Shown in pieces: positions 25,872 to 36,684 of a stretch of DNA of 64,000 nt (the stretch's first letter is position 1; each line of letters opens with the position of its first letter). The stretch is from contig NZ_CP076022.1 in assembly GCF_018622995.1 (NCBI RefSeq), positions 1,798,001 through 1,862,000 of the forward strand. The letters are read 5' to 3'. The notes under the pieces were generated by a model that made no database searches, had not been told where the DNA came from, and saw nothing but the letters and a program-made list of their open reading frames with translations. The position numbers were made by a program, and so were the translations under genes. The stretch is from Arthrobacter jiangjiafuii (GTDB lineage: Bacteria; Actinomycetota; Actinomycetes; Actinomycetales; Micrococcaceae).

Positions 25872-27464
25872 ATGAGCCTGATCCGGCTGCAGGACGTCAA
25901 CGTCGGCTTCGACAAGACACCGATCCTGCGCGAGGCCTTCTTCCGCCTGGAACCGAAGGACCGGGTGGGGCTGATCGGCAAGAACGGTTCGGGCAAGTCA
26001 ACACTGCTGAAGCTGATCCTTGAACAGGTTGTTCCCGATTCCGGCACTGTCACCCTGGATCAGGGCCTGAAGATCGGCTACTTCTCGCAGTTCTCCGAGC
26101 TGAACGGGGAGTCGACGATCACCGAGGTGCTTGACGCCCTGTTCGTCGAAATCAAGGCCGTCGAAGCCGAACTGGCCTCCATAGACGAGACCATCGCCGC
26201 GGATCCGGAGCCCAAGGTGCTGGATAAGCTGATCAACCGGCAGGCTGAACTGTTCGAGGCCATGGACCGGCTCGACGGCTGGGACTATCCACGCCGCATC
26301 GACGCAGCGCTGACCACCCTCGGGTTCAGCGAAGCGCACCGCGTCTGCCCCATCGACGCCCTCTCCGGCGGCTGGCGCAACCGTGCGGCCCTGGCCAAGA
26401 TCCTGCTCGAGGCTCCGGACGTTCTGCTGCTCGATGAGCCCACCAACTACCTTGACGTGGCCGGCGTGGAGTGGCTGGAAACCTGGTTCCGCGACTTCCG
26501 CGGCGCCGCCGTCGTCGTCTCCCACGACCGGAAGTTCCTGGACGCCGTGGTGACCCGCATCATCGAGGTGGAGAACTACCACCTGCATGAATACCCCGGG
26601 AACTTCGCCGAATACGTGATCCAGAAGCAGTTCCGGCTTAAGGCGCTGGAGTCCCAGTTTGTGCATGAGTCCGAGCTGCTCGCCTTCGAAGCCGAGGGCA
26701 TTTCGGACCGGCGCGAGGCAGCCAAGGCTGGCAGCGGTGCCCTGGACGGCAAGCTCGCCAAGATCAAGAAGGCCCGCGCCCCGCGGCCCGTGGACCAGAT
26801 TATTACCGAGATCTACGGCGGCCTGCACGTCAAGGACAACCTGTGCCGGGTGGAGTCGCTGGAAAAGTCCTACGGCGAGAAGACCCTGTTCAGCGGATTG
26901 AGCTTCGAGATCCGGCGCGGTGACCGCCTGGTGGTCCTGGGCTCGAACGGCAGCGGCAAGACCACGCTGCTGCGCGTCCTGACGGGTGAGGAGAAGGCCG
27001 ACGCCGGCAAGGTCGCCTGGGCGAACGGGGCCAGGATGGTCTCCTACAACCAGGTCCTGGCAGAGCTCGACGACGCCGACACCGTCACCCACGCCGTCAA
27101 CGCGATGCCTGATTCCCTGGCCCTGACTGCCACCAAGAAGTCGGTCAACCGGTTCCTGACCATGTTCCAGTTCTCCGAAGCGGACCTGAAGCAGAAGATC
27201 GGCAATCTCTCCGGTGGCCAGAAAGCCCGCGTGGCAATGGCCCAGTGCCTGCTGTCCGGCGCCTCCGTACTGCTGCTCGATGAGCCCACCAACCACCTTG
27301 ACCTTTCCAGCACCCAGGTGATGGAACGGGCGCTGCTGCACTTCCCGGGAGCCGTGGTGGTGGTCAGCCATGACCGCTTCTTCACCGACAAGATCGCCAA
27401 CCGGCATCTGGTGTTCGGCGCCGACGGCGCGGCCCCCGGCGAGATCGACCTCCGGGTCGCCTAG
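25872..27464 (+). CDS. ABC-F family ATPase
   Basis: A 530-residue soluble protein with two ABC domains and no membrane segments: Walker A GLIGKNGSGKST (near 34-45) and VLGSNGSGKTT, signatures LSGGWRNR and LSGGQKAR, Walker B VLLLDEPTNYLD and VLLLDEPTNHLD. The charged linker between the domains (FRLKALESQFVHESELLAFEAEG then AKIKKARAPRP) is the P-site tRNA interaction motif region of ABC-F factors. Such proteins act on the ribosome, either in elongation control or target-protection antibiotic resistance; I cannot tell which. GAGG lies before ATG 25872. Ends 5 bases before the convergent methyltransferase stop. Confidence 0.93.
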   Translation: MSLIRLQDVNVGFDKTPILREAFFRLEPKDRVGLIGKNGSGKSTLLKLILEQVVPDSGTVTLDQGLKIGYFSQFSELNGESTITEVLDALFVEIKAVEAELASIDETIAADPEPKVLDKLINRQAELFEAMDRLDGWDYPRRIDAALTTLGFSEAHRVCPIDALSGGWRNRAALAKILLEAPDVLLLDEPTNYLDVAGVEWLETWFRDFRGAAVVVSHDRKFLDAVVTRIIEVENYHLHEYPGNFAEYVIQKQFRLKALESQFVHESELLAFEAEGISDRREAAKAGSGALDGKLAKIKKARAPRPVDQIITEIYGGLHVKDNLCRVESLEKSYGEKTLFSGLSFEIRRGDRLVVLGSNGSGKTTLLRVLTGEEKADAGKVAWANGARMVSYNQVLAELDDADTVTHAVNAMPDSLALTATKKSVNRFLTMFQFSEADLKQKIGNLSGGQKARVAMAQCLLSGASVLLLDEPTNHLDLSSTQVMERALLHFPGAVVVVSHDRFFTDKIANRHLVFGADGAAPGEIDLRVA

Positions 27465-27469
27465 CAGTT

Positions 27470-28195
27470 TCAGGGCCTGCGGGTTGCCTGCACAACGACG
27501 TCGGCCAGGACATGGGCGCGTCCGTCCGGTCCGGTGAGGGTGCGGTCCTGCTCCTGCGCAACCTGGATGGCCCAGTCCTCCGGGTCGAGGATGCGCTGGA
27601 TGTCGCCCAGGGTGACGGTGGCCTCCGCCGGGGGATGCCCGCTGCCCTCGTCGGAGCCGGTTAGGGCTGCCTCGTGTCCGCCGCCGTGAGCCTCGTGTCC
27701 GGTGCCGTGTCCGACAATCAGCAGCGTTCCCCCGGGAGCCACCCAGTCCAGGATCCGCTCGTAGAACGCCAGCTGCGGCATCGCGGGGTGGGCGTAGTTG
27801 GTGATGACGAGGTCGAACCGCCGGCCCGGCTCCCAGGACACCAGGTCGGCCTGGATCCAGCTGATCCGGCCTCCCGGGACAGCCTGTCCGACGGCGCGTT
27901 CAGCGGCCTGGGCCAGCGCCGTGTCCGAAATGTCGGCTCCGGTGACGTGCCAGCCGCGGCCGGCCAACCACACTGCCTCGGCACCCGTTCCACAGCCGGC
28001 ATCCAGTGCGGTGCCCGGGGCCAATGCCGCCGCCGCCCGGACAAGGTAGGGATTCGGCACACTGCCTGCCACTGCTGCTTCAGCCGCCGGGGTCGCCGCC
28101 GGGGTCACCTCCGAGGGAGCCTGTTCCCAGTGCTGCTCCCAATACTGTCTGTCGAAACTGTGGGTCGGAACGTCGTCGTGTGGATGGTCGTGCAT
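27470..28195 (-). CDS. Class I SAM-dependent methyltransferase
   Basis: A 241-residue protein. Motif I is ALDAGCGTGAEAVWLA (about residues 64-79), followed by the acidic strand VTGADIS and a motif II/III region with DLVITNYAH and APGGTLLIVGHG. Between strand 5 and 7 a His/Gly-rich insert (GTGHEAHGGGHE) is unusual. The N-terminus starts with a His/Asp-rich MHDHPHDD stretch. Substrate unknown; the fold resembles small-molecule or thiol methyltransferases. Confidence 0.85.
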   Translation of the reverse strand: MHDHPHDDVPTHSFDRQYWEQHWEQAPSEVTPAATPAAEAAVAGSVPNPYLVRAAAALAPGTALDAGCGTGAEAVWLAGRGWHVTGADISDTALAQAAERAVGQAVPGGRISWIQADLVSWEPGRRFDLVITNYAHPAMPQLAFYERILDWVAPGGTLLIVGHGTGHEAHGGGHEAALTGSDEGSGHPPAEATVTLGDIQRILDPEDWAIQVAQEQDRTLTGPDGRAHVLADVVVQATRRP

Positions 28196-28689
28196 GGTTC
28201 CCTCGTTTCGTTCCAGAGTCGACGCACGGTGTTGATGCTTCCGCCGGGCCCGGTGTTGCCCCTACATGTTACGGCCCGGCCGCCTGCAGGGGTCCGCCTC
28301 ATCATGGCTGCGGCGGCGCAGCCACCGCCGTCGTCGTGAACTGCCGGCCGTCGTCGTAAAGCCCTCCACCCGCCGTGAAATGACCCACAATGAGGCGGCT
28401 GCAGGCCCTGAATCTGCAGGCTCAGGGAGGCAAATGCGGTAATAGGGCAAGAAAATGAGAGAATAAGGGATGTCCATAGGTTTTGGACGACTCTGCCCGT
28501 GTGGGCTCGACGCCGCTGAAGCATCCAAAGGGGATCAAAGCGGTGGCAGCCCGGTGGCCCAGGATGCGCGTATCTGCGCGCGGGTCCGGGGGAGTCGGCT
28601 CCGGAACGGACCCTTGACCTCCTGGTGCAGCGGCGAAAAGCTGCAGCACCCCCGTAGTAAATCCGTACCCGACGAAAGAAACTTCATCC
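28196..28689. other. Intergenic region upstream of RNase J
   Basis: About 490 bases without a supported gene. It must hold the divergent promoters of the methyltransferase and RNase J. Seen: a direct repeat CTGCAGGC (28399-28406 and 28414-28421) and a 6-bp inverted repeat CCCTGA/TCAGGG (28406-28411, 28422-28427). The 28430-28480 part is A/G-rich. A long 5' leader for RNase J is possible, but I recognise no known riboswitch. Confidence 0.4.
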
Positions 28690-30372
<1,683 letters not shown>

Positions 30373-30426
30373 AGCACCCGTGCATGGCTAGAGCGGCTGC
30401 CGGGGGATAGCCCCGCAGCCGCACAG

Positions 30427-30469
30427 GGAGGAGCCGACGTCGGAAGTACGACGTCGGCTCCTCCTTTTT
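30427..30469 (+). terminator. Strong intrinsic terminator of RNase J
   Basis: A perfect 16-bp stem, GGAGGAGCCGACGTCG / CGACGTCGGCTCCTCC with a GAAGTA loop (30427-30464), followed by TTTTT. 55 bases after the RNase J stop. Confidence 0.92.
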
Positions 30470-30543
30470 GTGCCTCTTCTTTTCATGGACAGCCAGGCAG
30501 TGCGGAACGGCTGAGCGACGCCAATAATACGAGGCTGCGGGCG

Positions 30544-31497
30544 CTACGGACGCTCCTGGAGCAGGTCGGCCTCCCGGTCTTTGCTCCAGGAGCGGGCATA
30601 GAGGCCAAGGGTGGCCTCGTCCGGTACCGCAAAGCCAAGGCGGTTGAGCAGCTCGCTGCTCTGATACATGGTCAGCTGCTGGGCACTTCGACTGACTCGT
30701 TCCTTGTCCGCGCGGTACAAGTATGCGTCGATGGCCCGGGACCACTTTTTCCGCCAGTTTTCCACCGCCGGTTCCGAAGCGGTTGCCGCCATCAGACGGT
30801 GGGCAGAAACGGTCCGGGGAGCCAGACGGGTGATAAGGGCCTCGCGTCTTTGTGCAGCCTGCGGGCCGAAGTGCCCGGTACTCCTGCGCAGGTGGCTGTC
30901 CCAGTAGTAGTCCCAGGAGATGCCTCTGCGGTCAGGCCAACCGGCCGAATGCGGCCCGGACATCATTGCGTGGCAGGTATCAAAGAGCAGCAGCGACGCC
31001 AGAGTGGCACGGCTGTTGACGGCGGGAAAGCGGGACAGCGCCCAGGCGGCAAGGGCGGAGGACACCTCGCAGATTTCCGCTGCCAGGTGAAGGCCCTCCA
31101 CTCCGCCGTATTTGGCCAGCGCAGCCTCAAAACCTGGTGTGTCGGTCGTCTTTCCCCAGCGGGTGGGAGGGGGAGCAGGCGGATGGTCGGAAATGACGAT
31201 CGCACCCATCTCCCCATGGGACTGGTCAACCAGCGCCTGGGCGAATGACCGCAGGCGGTCAAAAGCGGCCGGCGGAGCAAGGGCGCCGAAATTTACGGAT
31301 GGCGCAGCCAGGTTTAAGGAGCGGGTATACGCCCACCGTTCGGCACCCCAGACCTGGGCCTGCGCAGCGAGCGGCGTCACAATACGACAAACCACCGCGT
31401 CACAGAGTTCCCTCGTTTCAGGCTGAATCGTCAGCAAGCACCACACGGTTTCGTCGTTTAGCCGCCTGGAACCGGTGCGGGCAATCAACTGACTCAT
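30544..31497 (-). CDS. Stand-alone SpaB_C/thiopeptide-type domain-like protein
   Basis: A 317-residue protein with a good Shine-Dalgarno site (GGGAG) before ATG 31497. I do not recognise it firmly. The order of features fits the C-terminal (elimination) domain of lantibiotic dehydratases, SpaB_C: an N-terminal DAVVCRIVTPLAAQAQVWGAERW-like strand region, then KYGGVEGLHLAAEICEVSS (family: RYGG..am..AE..F..dS), a long helical part, a SWDYYWDSHLRR segment and near the C-terminus SSELLNRLGFAVPDEATL, where the family has H.NRL.G..E. Stand-alone members act in thiopeptide/lanthipeptide-like pathways. No LanB N-terminal part or clear precursor lies nearby. The codon choice is AT-richer than the neighbours. 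Confidence 0.6.
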   Translation of the reverse strand: MSQLIARTGSRRLNDETVWCLLTIQPETRELCDAVVCRIVTPLAAQAQVWGAERWAYTRSLNLAAPSVNFGALAPPAAFDRLRSFAQALVDQSHGEMGAIVISDHPPAPPPTRWGKTTDTPGFEAALAKYGGVEGLHLAAEICEVSSALAAWALSRFPAVNSRATLASLLLFDTCHAMMSGPHSAGWPDRRGISWDYYWDSHLRRSTGHFGPQAAQRREALITRLAPRTVSAHRLMAATASEPAVENWRKKWSRAIDAYLYRADKERVSRSAQQLTMYQSSELLNRLGFAVPDEATLGLYARSWSKDREADLLQERP

Positions 31498-31903
31498 CGT
31501 TCTCCCAACTTTGGGCGGATCTGCCGCTGACGTTGCCGGCGATGGATAACCTTTCCGCTGTAATCAGCGTCACACGCATTCGACAGATACGGCTGATTTA
31601 CGACTGCAATCAGGTGAAGATTGTGAAACAAATTGCCAAAGTAATCCACGTGTGCTCGGCTGCCGGGTTCTTGGATGAGGCACCACCGCTTCCCAGGATT
31701 CCTTGTGGATGGGTGGGAAGGTCAAGGACGGCCAAGCCCTTGCCACCTTGTTATATGCTCCCAATGGATGCGTCGCAGCCGGATGCGCCAGCTTTCCCGG
31801 AGGGAATAACTCAAAGATCGAGAGGTCAATTGCCCAAACAAAGCAAGTGTAATCACACGCCAACCAGGCCGCCGTCGACTCAGGTTCGATCGGTGAAAAC
31901 CGG
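31498..31903. other. AT-richer intergenic region between two orphan genes
   Basis: About 400 bases, visibly lower in G+C than the rest. It separates divergent genes and must contain their promoters. An inverted repeat AATCAGC (31562-31568) / GCTGATT (31592-31598) is seen 65 bases before the start of the minus-strand gene. A plus-strand frame from about 31542 ends at 31907 in an ATGA overlap with the next gene, but its composition is not protein-like and I do not call it. Confidence 0.4.
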
Positions 31904-32410
31904 ATGACAGCAGGCTCATGGGTTCCGGACGCCGCTGCATTTCTCAGCAGCGACCTCAGCAGTTCTTTCGGCGGGGTTGAGTTTCAGATTGCACCGTCAC
32001 AGGACTTTGCGAGCTCCGGCATCGCCGTGTCCTGGACCGACGGACCGCCCCTCTATGCCGTCGAAATCGTCGTGGCCCGGTCGGCCTGCCGGTTCGAGCT
32101 GCTTCATTGGGGCGTCCAGACTTGTCAGGTCGCGGGCATCGTGACCAAAAGGCGCACTATGAGCCCGCACGCCGAGGCAAAGATCCTGAGTTTGCTGGCG
32201 GATGCCCTGGGAACGCATGAACTGGATGCCGAGCAGGTCCATCCAACCCCGCCGCTCCTGACTCTGCAGGATGACCGTTGCGAAATGGGAACGCTCCCGG
32301 AATTCCTGGACCGTCTCTTTGAGCAAATGACCTTTTGCCGGGAATGCCCCGCTCCCACCTCGGGCGGAAATGTGCTGTGTCCCTGCATCAAAATCCGCTC
32401 CCCGCGCTGA
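31904..32410 (+). CDS. Hypothetical protein with Cys-rich C-terminus
   Basis: A 168-residue protein of unknown function. The N-terminal half contains SSGIAVSWTDGPPLYAVEIVV, a strand-turn-strand with a WTDGP motif also found in some LPD29-like domains of phage/mobile polyvalent proteins (weak memory-based resemblance). The middle is helical (SPHAEAKILSLLADALG), and the C-terminus has Cys in FCRECP and LCPCIK, enough for a metal site. Start ATG 31904 has no strong Shine-Dalgarno site. AT-richer than its neighbours, as is the gene at 30544. Confidence 0.5.
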   Translation: MTAGSWVPDAAAFLSSDLSSSFGGVEFQIAPSQDFASSGIAVSWTDGPPLYAVEIVVARSACRFELLHWGVQTCQVAGIVTKRRTMSPHAEAKILSLLADALGTHELDAEQVHPTPPLLTLQDDRCEMGTLPEFLDRLFEQMTFCRECPAPTSGGNVLCPCIKIRSPR

Positions 32411-32438
32411 GTTTCCGTTATGGTCGGCCCCGGGACCG

Positions 32439-32460
32439 TTAGGAATCCGTAAGGATCCGG
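32439..32460. promoter_or_regulatory. 11-bp direct repeat upstream of kdp, possible KdpE site
   Basis: TTAGGAATCCG followed directly by TAAGGATCCGG (7 of 11 bases match). OmpR-type regulators such as KdpE bind 10-11 bp direct repeats. It lies 99 bases before the first kdp micropeptide. Suggestive only. Confidence 0.35.
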
Positions 32461-32558
32461 AACAGCACCCCTGACAAGGGCTCTAATCGTCAAGGCGCAA
32501 CATGCGCCCATGCCGCCTGTCCGGTGGTTTGAGAACGATTTGATCCTTGGGGGTCCCC

Positions 32559-32642
32559 TTGCAAGATGCAGTATTCGTGCTGGGCATTGCGGCGTTTTTT
32601 GCCGCATTGTTCCTGAGCATCCGGGCGGTGGAGAAGCTGTGA
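32559..32642 (+). CDS. 27-residue membrane micropeptide leading the kdp operon
   Basis: TTG start at 32559 after a G-rich stretch; the product [27 protein letters not shown] is one hydrophobic helix with a short basic tail. Its TGA overlaps the GTG of kdpF in GTGA, so the two are translationally coupled. Small single-helix frames in this place occur in other actinobacterial kdp operons as I remember them; function unknown, perhaps a second KdpF-like accessory subunit. Confidence 0.6.
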   Translation: MQDAVFVLGIAAFFAALFLSIRAVEKL

Positions 32643-32728
32643 TCTTCTTCGATTTCCTGGCCCTGGCCTTGGCAGCGGCAGCCGCCTTCTACCTGTTGGT
32701 GGCATTGATCCGGCCGGAGCGGTTCTGA
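32639..32728 (+). CDS. kdpF: KdpF-like small subunit of K+-transporting ATPase
   Basis: A 29-residue peptide, GTG start at 32639, made of one membrane helix ([20 protein letters not shown]) and the ending LIRPERF, the conserved (L/I)xxPE(R/K)F end of KdpF. KdpF stabilises the KdpABC complex at low K+. The stop overlaps the kdpA start by one base (TGATG). Confidence 0.88.
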   Translation: MIFFDFLALALAAAAAFYLLVALIRPERF

Positions 32729-34389
32729 TGGGGGTCTGGCCCGCAGTGGCCTCTTTCCTCATTGTTGCCCTGCTGCTGGCGGCGCTCCACCGCCCCCTGG
32801 GCGATTACATGGCCCGTTTCTATACCTCCACCAAGGATCTCGCCATTGAGCGGGGTTTCTACCGCGTCATCGGCGTCAACTCCGGTTCCCGGCAGTCCTG
32901 GCAGTCGTACCTGCGCAGCGTCCTGGCCTTCTCCGCCGTCGGCATGCTGCTCCTGTACGCGCTGCAGCGCACCCAGCACCTGCTGCCGGGCTCTCTGGGC
33001 CTGCCGCCGGTGCCACAGGGGCTCGCCTTCAACACCGCTGCTTCGTTCGTCGCCAACACCAACTGGCAGTCCTATTCACCGGAAGTAACCATGGGCTACG
33101 CGGTGCAACTCGCCGGACTGGCGGTGCAGAACTTCCTCTCCGCCGCCGTCGGCCTGGCCGTTGCAATGGCCCTGGTGCGGGCTTTCGCGGCGCGCAGGGA
33201 AGACACGATCGGCAACTTCTGGACCGACATGACCCGCTCGGTGCTGCGCCTGCTCCTTCCGGGCGCGTTCCTCGGCGCGCTGGTGCTGCTGATTGGCGGG
33301 GTGATCCAGAACTTCAGCGGCTTCACCGAAGTGGTGACTCTCAGCGGCGGCATGCAGACCCTCCCGGGCGGTCCGGTGGCCTCACAGGAGGCCATCAAGC
33401 TCCTGGGCACCAACGGCGGCGGGTTCTTCAATGCGAACTCCTCCCATCCGTTCGAAAACCCCTCGGCCTGGACGAACCTGGTCCAGATTGTGCTGATGCT
33501 CGCCATTCCGTTCAGCCTGCCTCGCACCTTCGGCACCATGCTGGGCGACCGGAAGCAGGGCTATGCCATCCTGGCCGCGATGGGCGTGATCTTCACCGTT
33601 TCGACCGCAATCATGACGGCACTGGAATTCTCCGCAGCCTCCGGCGGCGCGGGCTCCATGGAAGGCAAGGAGCAGCGCTTCGGCATTGCCGGCTCCACGT
33701 TGTTCGCCACCACCAGCACCGCCACCTCCACCGGGGCTGTGAACTCCATGCATGACAGCTTCAGTCCGCTGGGCGGGATGATGGCCATGCTCAACATGAT
33801 GCTCGGCGAAGTTGCACCCGGCGGCGTGGGCTCGGGCCTCTACGGCATGCTGATCCTGGCCCTGGTGACCTCCTTCATCGCCGGCCTGCTGGTCGGACGC
33901 ACGCCGGAATACCTCGGCAAGAAGATCGGCCCGCGCGAAATCAAGCTGGCCAGCCTCTATCTGCTGACCATGCCCACCCTCGTCCTGGCCGGAACGGCAC
34001 TGAGCTTTGCTGTTCCGGGCATCCGCGAGGATGTGCAGGACACCTCTATCCTCAATCCCGGCCTGCACGGCTTCAGCGAAGTGCTCTACGCCTTCACATC
34101 CGCGGCCAACAACAACGGCTCGGCGTTCGCCGGGCTGACCGCCAACACGCCGTGGCTGAACACCGCCCTGGGCCTGGCGATGCTGCTGGGCCGGTTCCTG
34201 CCGATGATCTTCGTGTTGGCGCTGGCCGGCTCACTCGCCGCCCAGGACCGCGTCCCGGTCTCCGCCGGAACACTGCCGACACACCGCCCGCAGGCAGTAG
34301 TCATGCTGTGCGGCGTCACCGTCATCGTGACTGCCCTGACCTTCTTTCCCGTACTCACGCTGGGTCCCCTGGCGGAAGGGTTGCTCTGA
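32728..34389 (+). CDS. kdpA: K+-transporting ATPase subunit KdpA
   Basis: A 553-residue membrane protein of normal length with the four selectivity-filter loops of the SKT fold: [31 protein letters not shown] and [12 protein letters not shown]. KdpA is the channel-like, K+-selective subunit from which ions pass to KdpB. ATG 32728 overlaps the kdpF stop. Confidence 0.97.
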   Translation: MGVWPAVASFLIVALLLAALHRPLGDYMARFYTSTKDLAIERGFYRVIGVNSGSRQSWQSYLRSVLAFSAVGMLLLYALQRTQHLLPGSLGLPPVPQGLAFNTAASFVANTNWQSYSPEVTMGYAVQLAGLAVQNFLSAAVGLAVAMALVRAFAARREDTIGNFWTDMTRSVLRLLLPGAFLGALVLLIGGVIQNFSGFTEVVTLSGGMQTLPGGPVASQEAIKLLGTNGGGFFNANSSHPFENPSAWTNLVQIVLMLAIPFSLPRTFGTMLGDRKQGYAILAAMGVIFTVSTAIMTALEFSAASGGAGSMEGKEQRFGIAGSTLFATTSTATSTGAVNSMHDSFSPLGGMMAMLNMMLGEVAPGGVGSGLYGMLILALVTSFIAGLLVGRTPEYLGKKIGPREIKLASLYLLTMPTLVLAGTALSFAVPGIREDVQDTSILNPGLHGFSEVLYAFTSAANNNGSAFAGLTANTPWLNTALGLAMLLGRFLPMIFVLALAGSLAAQDRVPVSAGTLPTHRPQAVVMLCGVTVIVTALTFFPVLTLGPLAEGLL

Positions 34390-34391
34390 CC

Positions 34392-36617
34392 ATGTCCACA
34401 GTGACAAAACACTCCCATCCCAACCAAATCGGCGGAACGGCCTCCGAGCCGTCCGGTGACGGCCCCAACTCCCACGGACCCGATGCGCCAGAGCGGACAT
34501 CCGGCAGCGGCTTTTCCGCCGCGCAGCTGACTGCCGCATTCCCCGGCGCGCTGCGCAAGCTCGATCCCCGCGTCATGTGGCACACCCCGGTGATGTTCAT
34601 CGTGGAGGTCGGGGCGGCGCTGATTACCGCCATTGCCGTGGTGGAATCCTTCACCGGCGGCGCCGGGACCTCCGGCGGCAGCGCCGTCCCGGGTGCCTTT
34701 ACCTGGCTGATCGCAGCCTGGCTCTGGCTGACCGTCATCTTCGCCAACCTCGCCGAAGCCGTAGCCGAAGGCCGAGGCAAGGCGCAGGCCGCCTCGCTGC
34801 GTGCCACCCGCACCACCACCCCCGCCCGGCGCGTGGCCGGCTATGACCCGGCCGGGGACCCCTCGGCCTCCCGCGCCACGGTCGAGGAAGTGGCCTCCGC
34901 TGACCTGGTGCTCGACGACGTCGTAGTGGTCACCGCCGGCGGGATCATTCCCGGCGACGGCGACATCATCGACGGCATTGCCTCCGTGGACGAATCAGCC
35001 ATCACCGGCGAATCCGCCCCGGTGGTCCGCGAATCCGGCGGCGACCGCTCGGCCGTCACCGGCGGCACCCGGGTCCTCTCGGACCGCATCGTCGTGCGTA
35101 TCACCAGCAAGCCCGGAGAAACCTTTGTGGACCGGATGATCCGCCTGGTGGAAGGGGCAGCCCGGCAGAAAACGCCGAACGAGATCGCCCTGGACATCCT
35201 GCTGGCCACCCTGTCGCTGATCTTCCTGGTGGTGGTCGTGACGCTGAACCCGCTGGCCGGCTACGCCGGTGCCGCCGTCAGCATTCCCGTCCTGGTGGCG
35301 CTGCTGGTCTGCCTGATCCCCACCACCATCGGGGCGCTGCTCTCGGCCATCGGCATCGCCGGCATGGACCGGCTGGTCCAGCACAATGTGCTGGCCATGT
35401 CCGGCCGCGCCGTCGAGGCCGCCGGGGACGTCACCACCCTGCTGCTGGATAAGACCGGCACCATCACCTACGGCAACCGGCAGGCTGCCGCCTTCATCCC
35501 GGTGGCCGGGGAGGACCGGAACGAACTCATCCGGGCCGCCGTCCTGTCCTCGGCCGAGGATCCGACGCCGGAAGGCAAGTCCATCGTGGACCTCGCCGCC
35601 GGAATGCTGGCCGGGAACGGTGCCGGCCAGTCGATGCCCGTCAAGGACGCCGACGCCGTCAGCGTCCCGTTCACCGCCCAGACCCGGATGAGCGGACTGG
35701 ACTCTGCGGACGGGTCCCAGATCCGCAAGGGCGCCGGGTCGGCCGTCCTGGACTGGTGCTCGGAAAGCGGCGGTATCGAGGTGGATGTCCTGGCCGACCT
35801 GACCTACCAGGTGGATAAGATCTCTGCCGGTGGCGGCACCCCGCTGGTGGTTGCGGTCCGCGACGCCGACGGCGGCAGCCGGATTCTCGGCGTCGTGCAC
35901 CTGAAGGACGTGGTCAAGGACGGGCTGAAGGAACGCTTCGCCCAGCTGCGCCTGATGGGCATCCGCACGGTCATGATCACCGGAGACAATCCGCGCACCG
36001 CCAAGGCGATCGCCGCCGAGGCCGGTGTGGATGATTTCCTGGCCGAAGCCACCCCGGAGGACAAGATGGCCCTGATCCGCAGGGAACAGGCCAGCGGCCA
36101 GCTGGTCGCCATGACCGGGGACGGCACCAACGACGCCCCGGCACTGGCGCAGGCCGACGTCGGCGTGGCCATGAATACCGGAACGTCCGCCGCGAAGGAA
36201 GCCGGCAACATGGTGGACCTGGATTCGGATCCCACCAAGCTGATCGACATTGTCCGGATCGGCAAGCAGCTGCTGATCACCCGCGGCGCCCTGACCACGT
36301 TCTCGATCGCCAATGACGTGGCCAAGTACTTCGCGATCATTCCCGCCATGTTCATGGGCGTGTTTCCGGGACTGGCCGTCCTGAACGTCATGGACCTGCA
36401 CTCGCCGGCCTCGGCCATCCTCTCCGCGGTGATCTTCAACGCACTGGTGATCATCGCGTTGATTCCGCTGGCACTGCGCGGCGTGAAGTACCGCGCGGCG
36501 AACGCCTCCGGGATCCTGACCCGGAACCTGCTGGTCTTCGGTGTGGGCGGGGTGGTGGCACCCTTCATCGGGATCAAGCTCATCGACCTCGCCGTGTCCC
36601 TGATTCCGGGGTTCTGA
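34392..36617 (+). CDS. kdpB: K+-transporting ATPase subunit KdpB
   Basis: A 741-residue P-type ATPase. The phosphorylated Asp is D353 in [15 protein letters not shown]; the actuator TGES motif is in [10 protein letters not shown] and the hinge reads [22 protein letters not shown]. The ATG at 34392, two bases after the kdpA stop, is the true start; the frame is open upstream inside kdpA. An unusual ~45-residue Ser/Gly/Pro/His-rich N-terminal tail precedes the conserved [14 protein letters not shown]. Confidence 0.97.
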   Translation: MSTVTKHSHPNQIGGTASEPSGDGPNSHGPDAPERTSGSGFSAAQLTAAFPGALRKLDPRVMWHTPVMFIVEVGAALITAIAVVESFTGGAGTSGGSAVPGAFTWLIAAWLWLTVIFANLAEAVAEGRGKAQAASLRATRTTTPARRVAGYDPAGDPSASRATVEEVASADLVLDDVVVVTAGGIIPGDGDIIDGIASVDESAITGESAPVVRESGGDRSAVTGGTRVLSDRIVVRITSKPGETFVDRMIRLVEGAARQKTPNEIALDILLATLSLIFLVVVVTLNPLAGYAGAAVSIPVLVALLVCLIPTTIGALLSAIGIAGMDRLVQHNVLAMSGRAVEAAGDVTTLLLDKTGTITYGNRQAAAFIPVAGEDRNELIRAAVLSSAEDPTPEGKSIVDLAAGMLAGNGAGQSMPVKDADAVSVPFTAQTRMSGLDSADGSQIRKGAGSAVLDWCSESGGIEVDVLADLTYQVDKISAGGGTPLVVAVRDADGGSRILGVVHLKDVVKDGLKERFAQLRLMGIRTVMITGDNPRTAKAIAAEAGVDDFLAEATPEDKMALIRREQASGQLVAMTGDGTNDAPALAQADVGVAMNTGTSAAKEAGNMVDLDSDPTKLIDIVRIGKQLLITRGALTTFSIANDVAKYFAIIPAMFMGVFPGLAVLNVMDLHSPASAILSAVIFNALVIIALIPLALRGVKYRAANASGILTRNLLVFGVGGVVAPFIGIKLIDLAVSLIPGF

Positions 36618-36684
36618 TGCAGCAGCCGCACGCAGGAAATCCAACCAACCAACCGACTAATTCCCTCAACCATGGAGCAGCATC

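Noticed and set aside
31570-31863. Minus-strand frame with Ser/Cys-rich end, possible RiPP precursor for the SpaB_C-like protein
   Set aside because: TTG start without Shine-Dalgarno site, no acidic leader and no conserved cleavage motif; too speculative to call.
31542-31907. Open frame ending in an ATGA overlap with the next gene
   Set aside because: Amino-acid composition is odd, start context is poor and it crosses the divergent promoter region.
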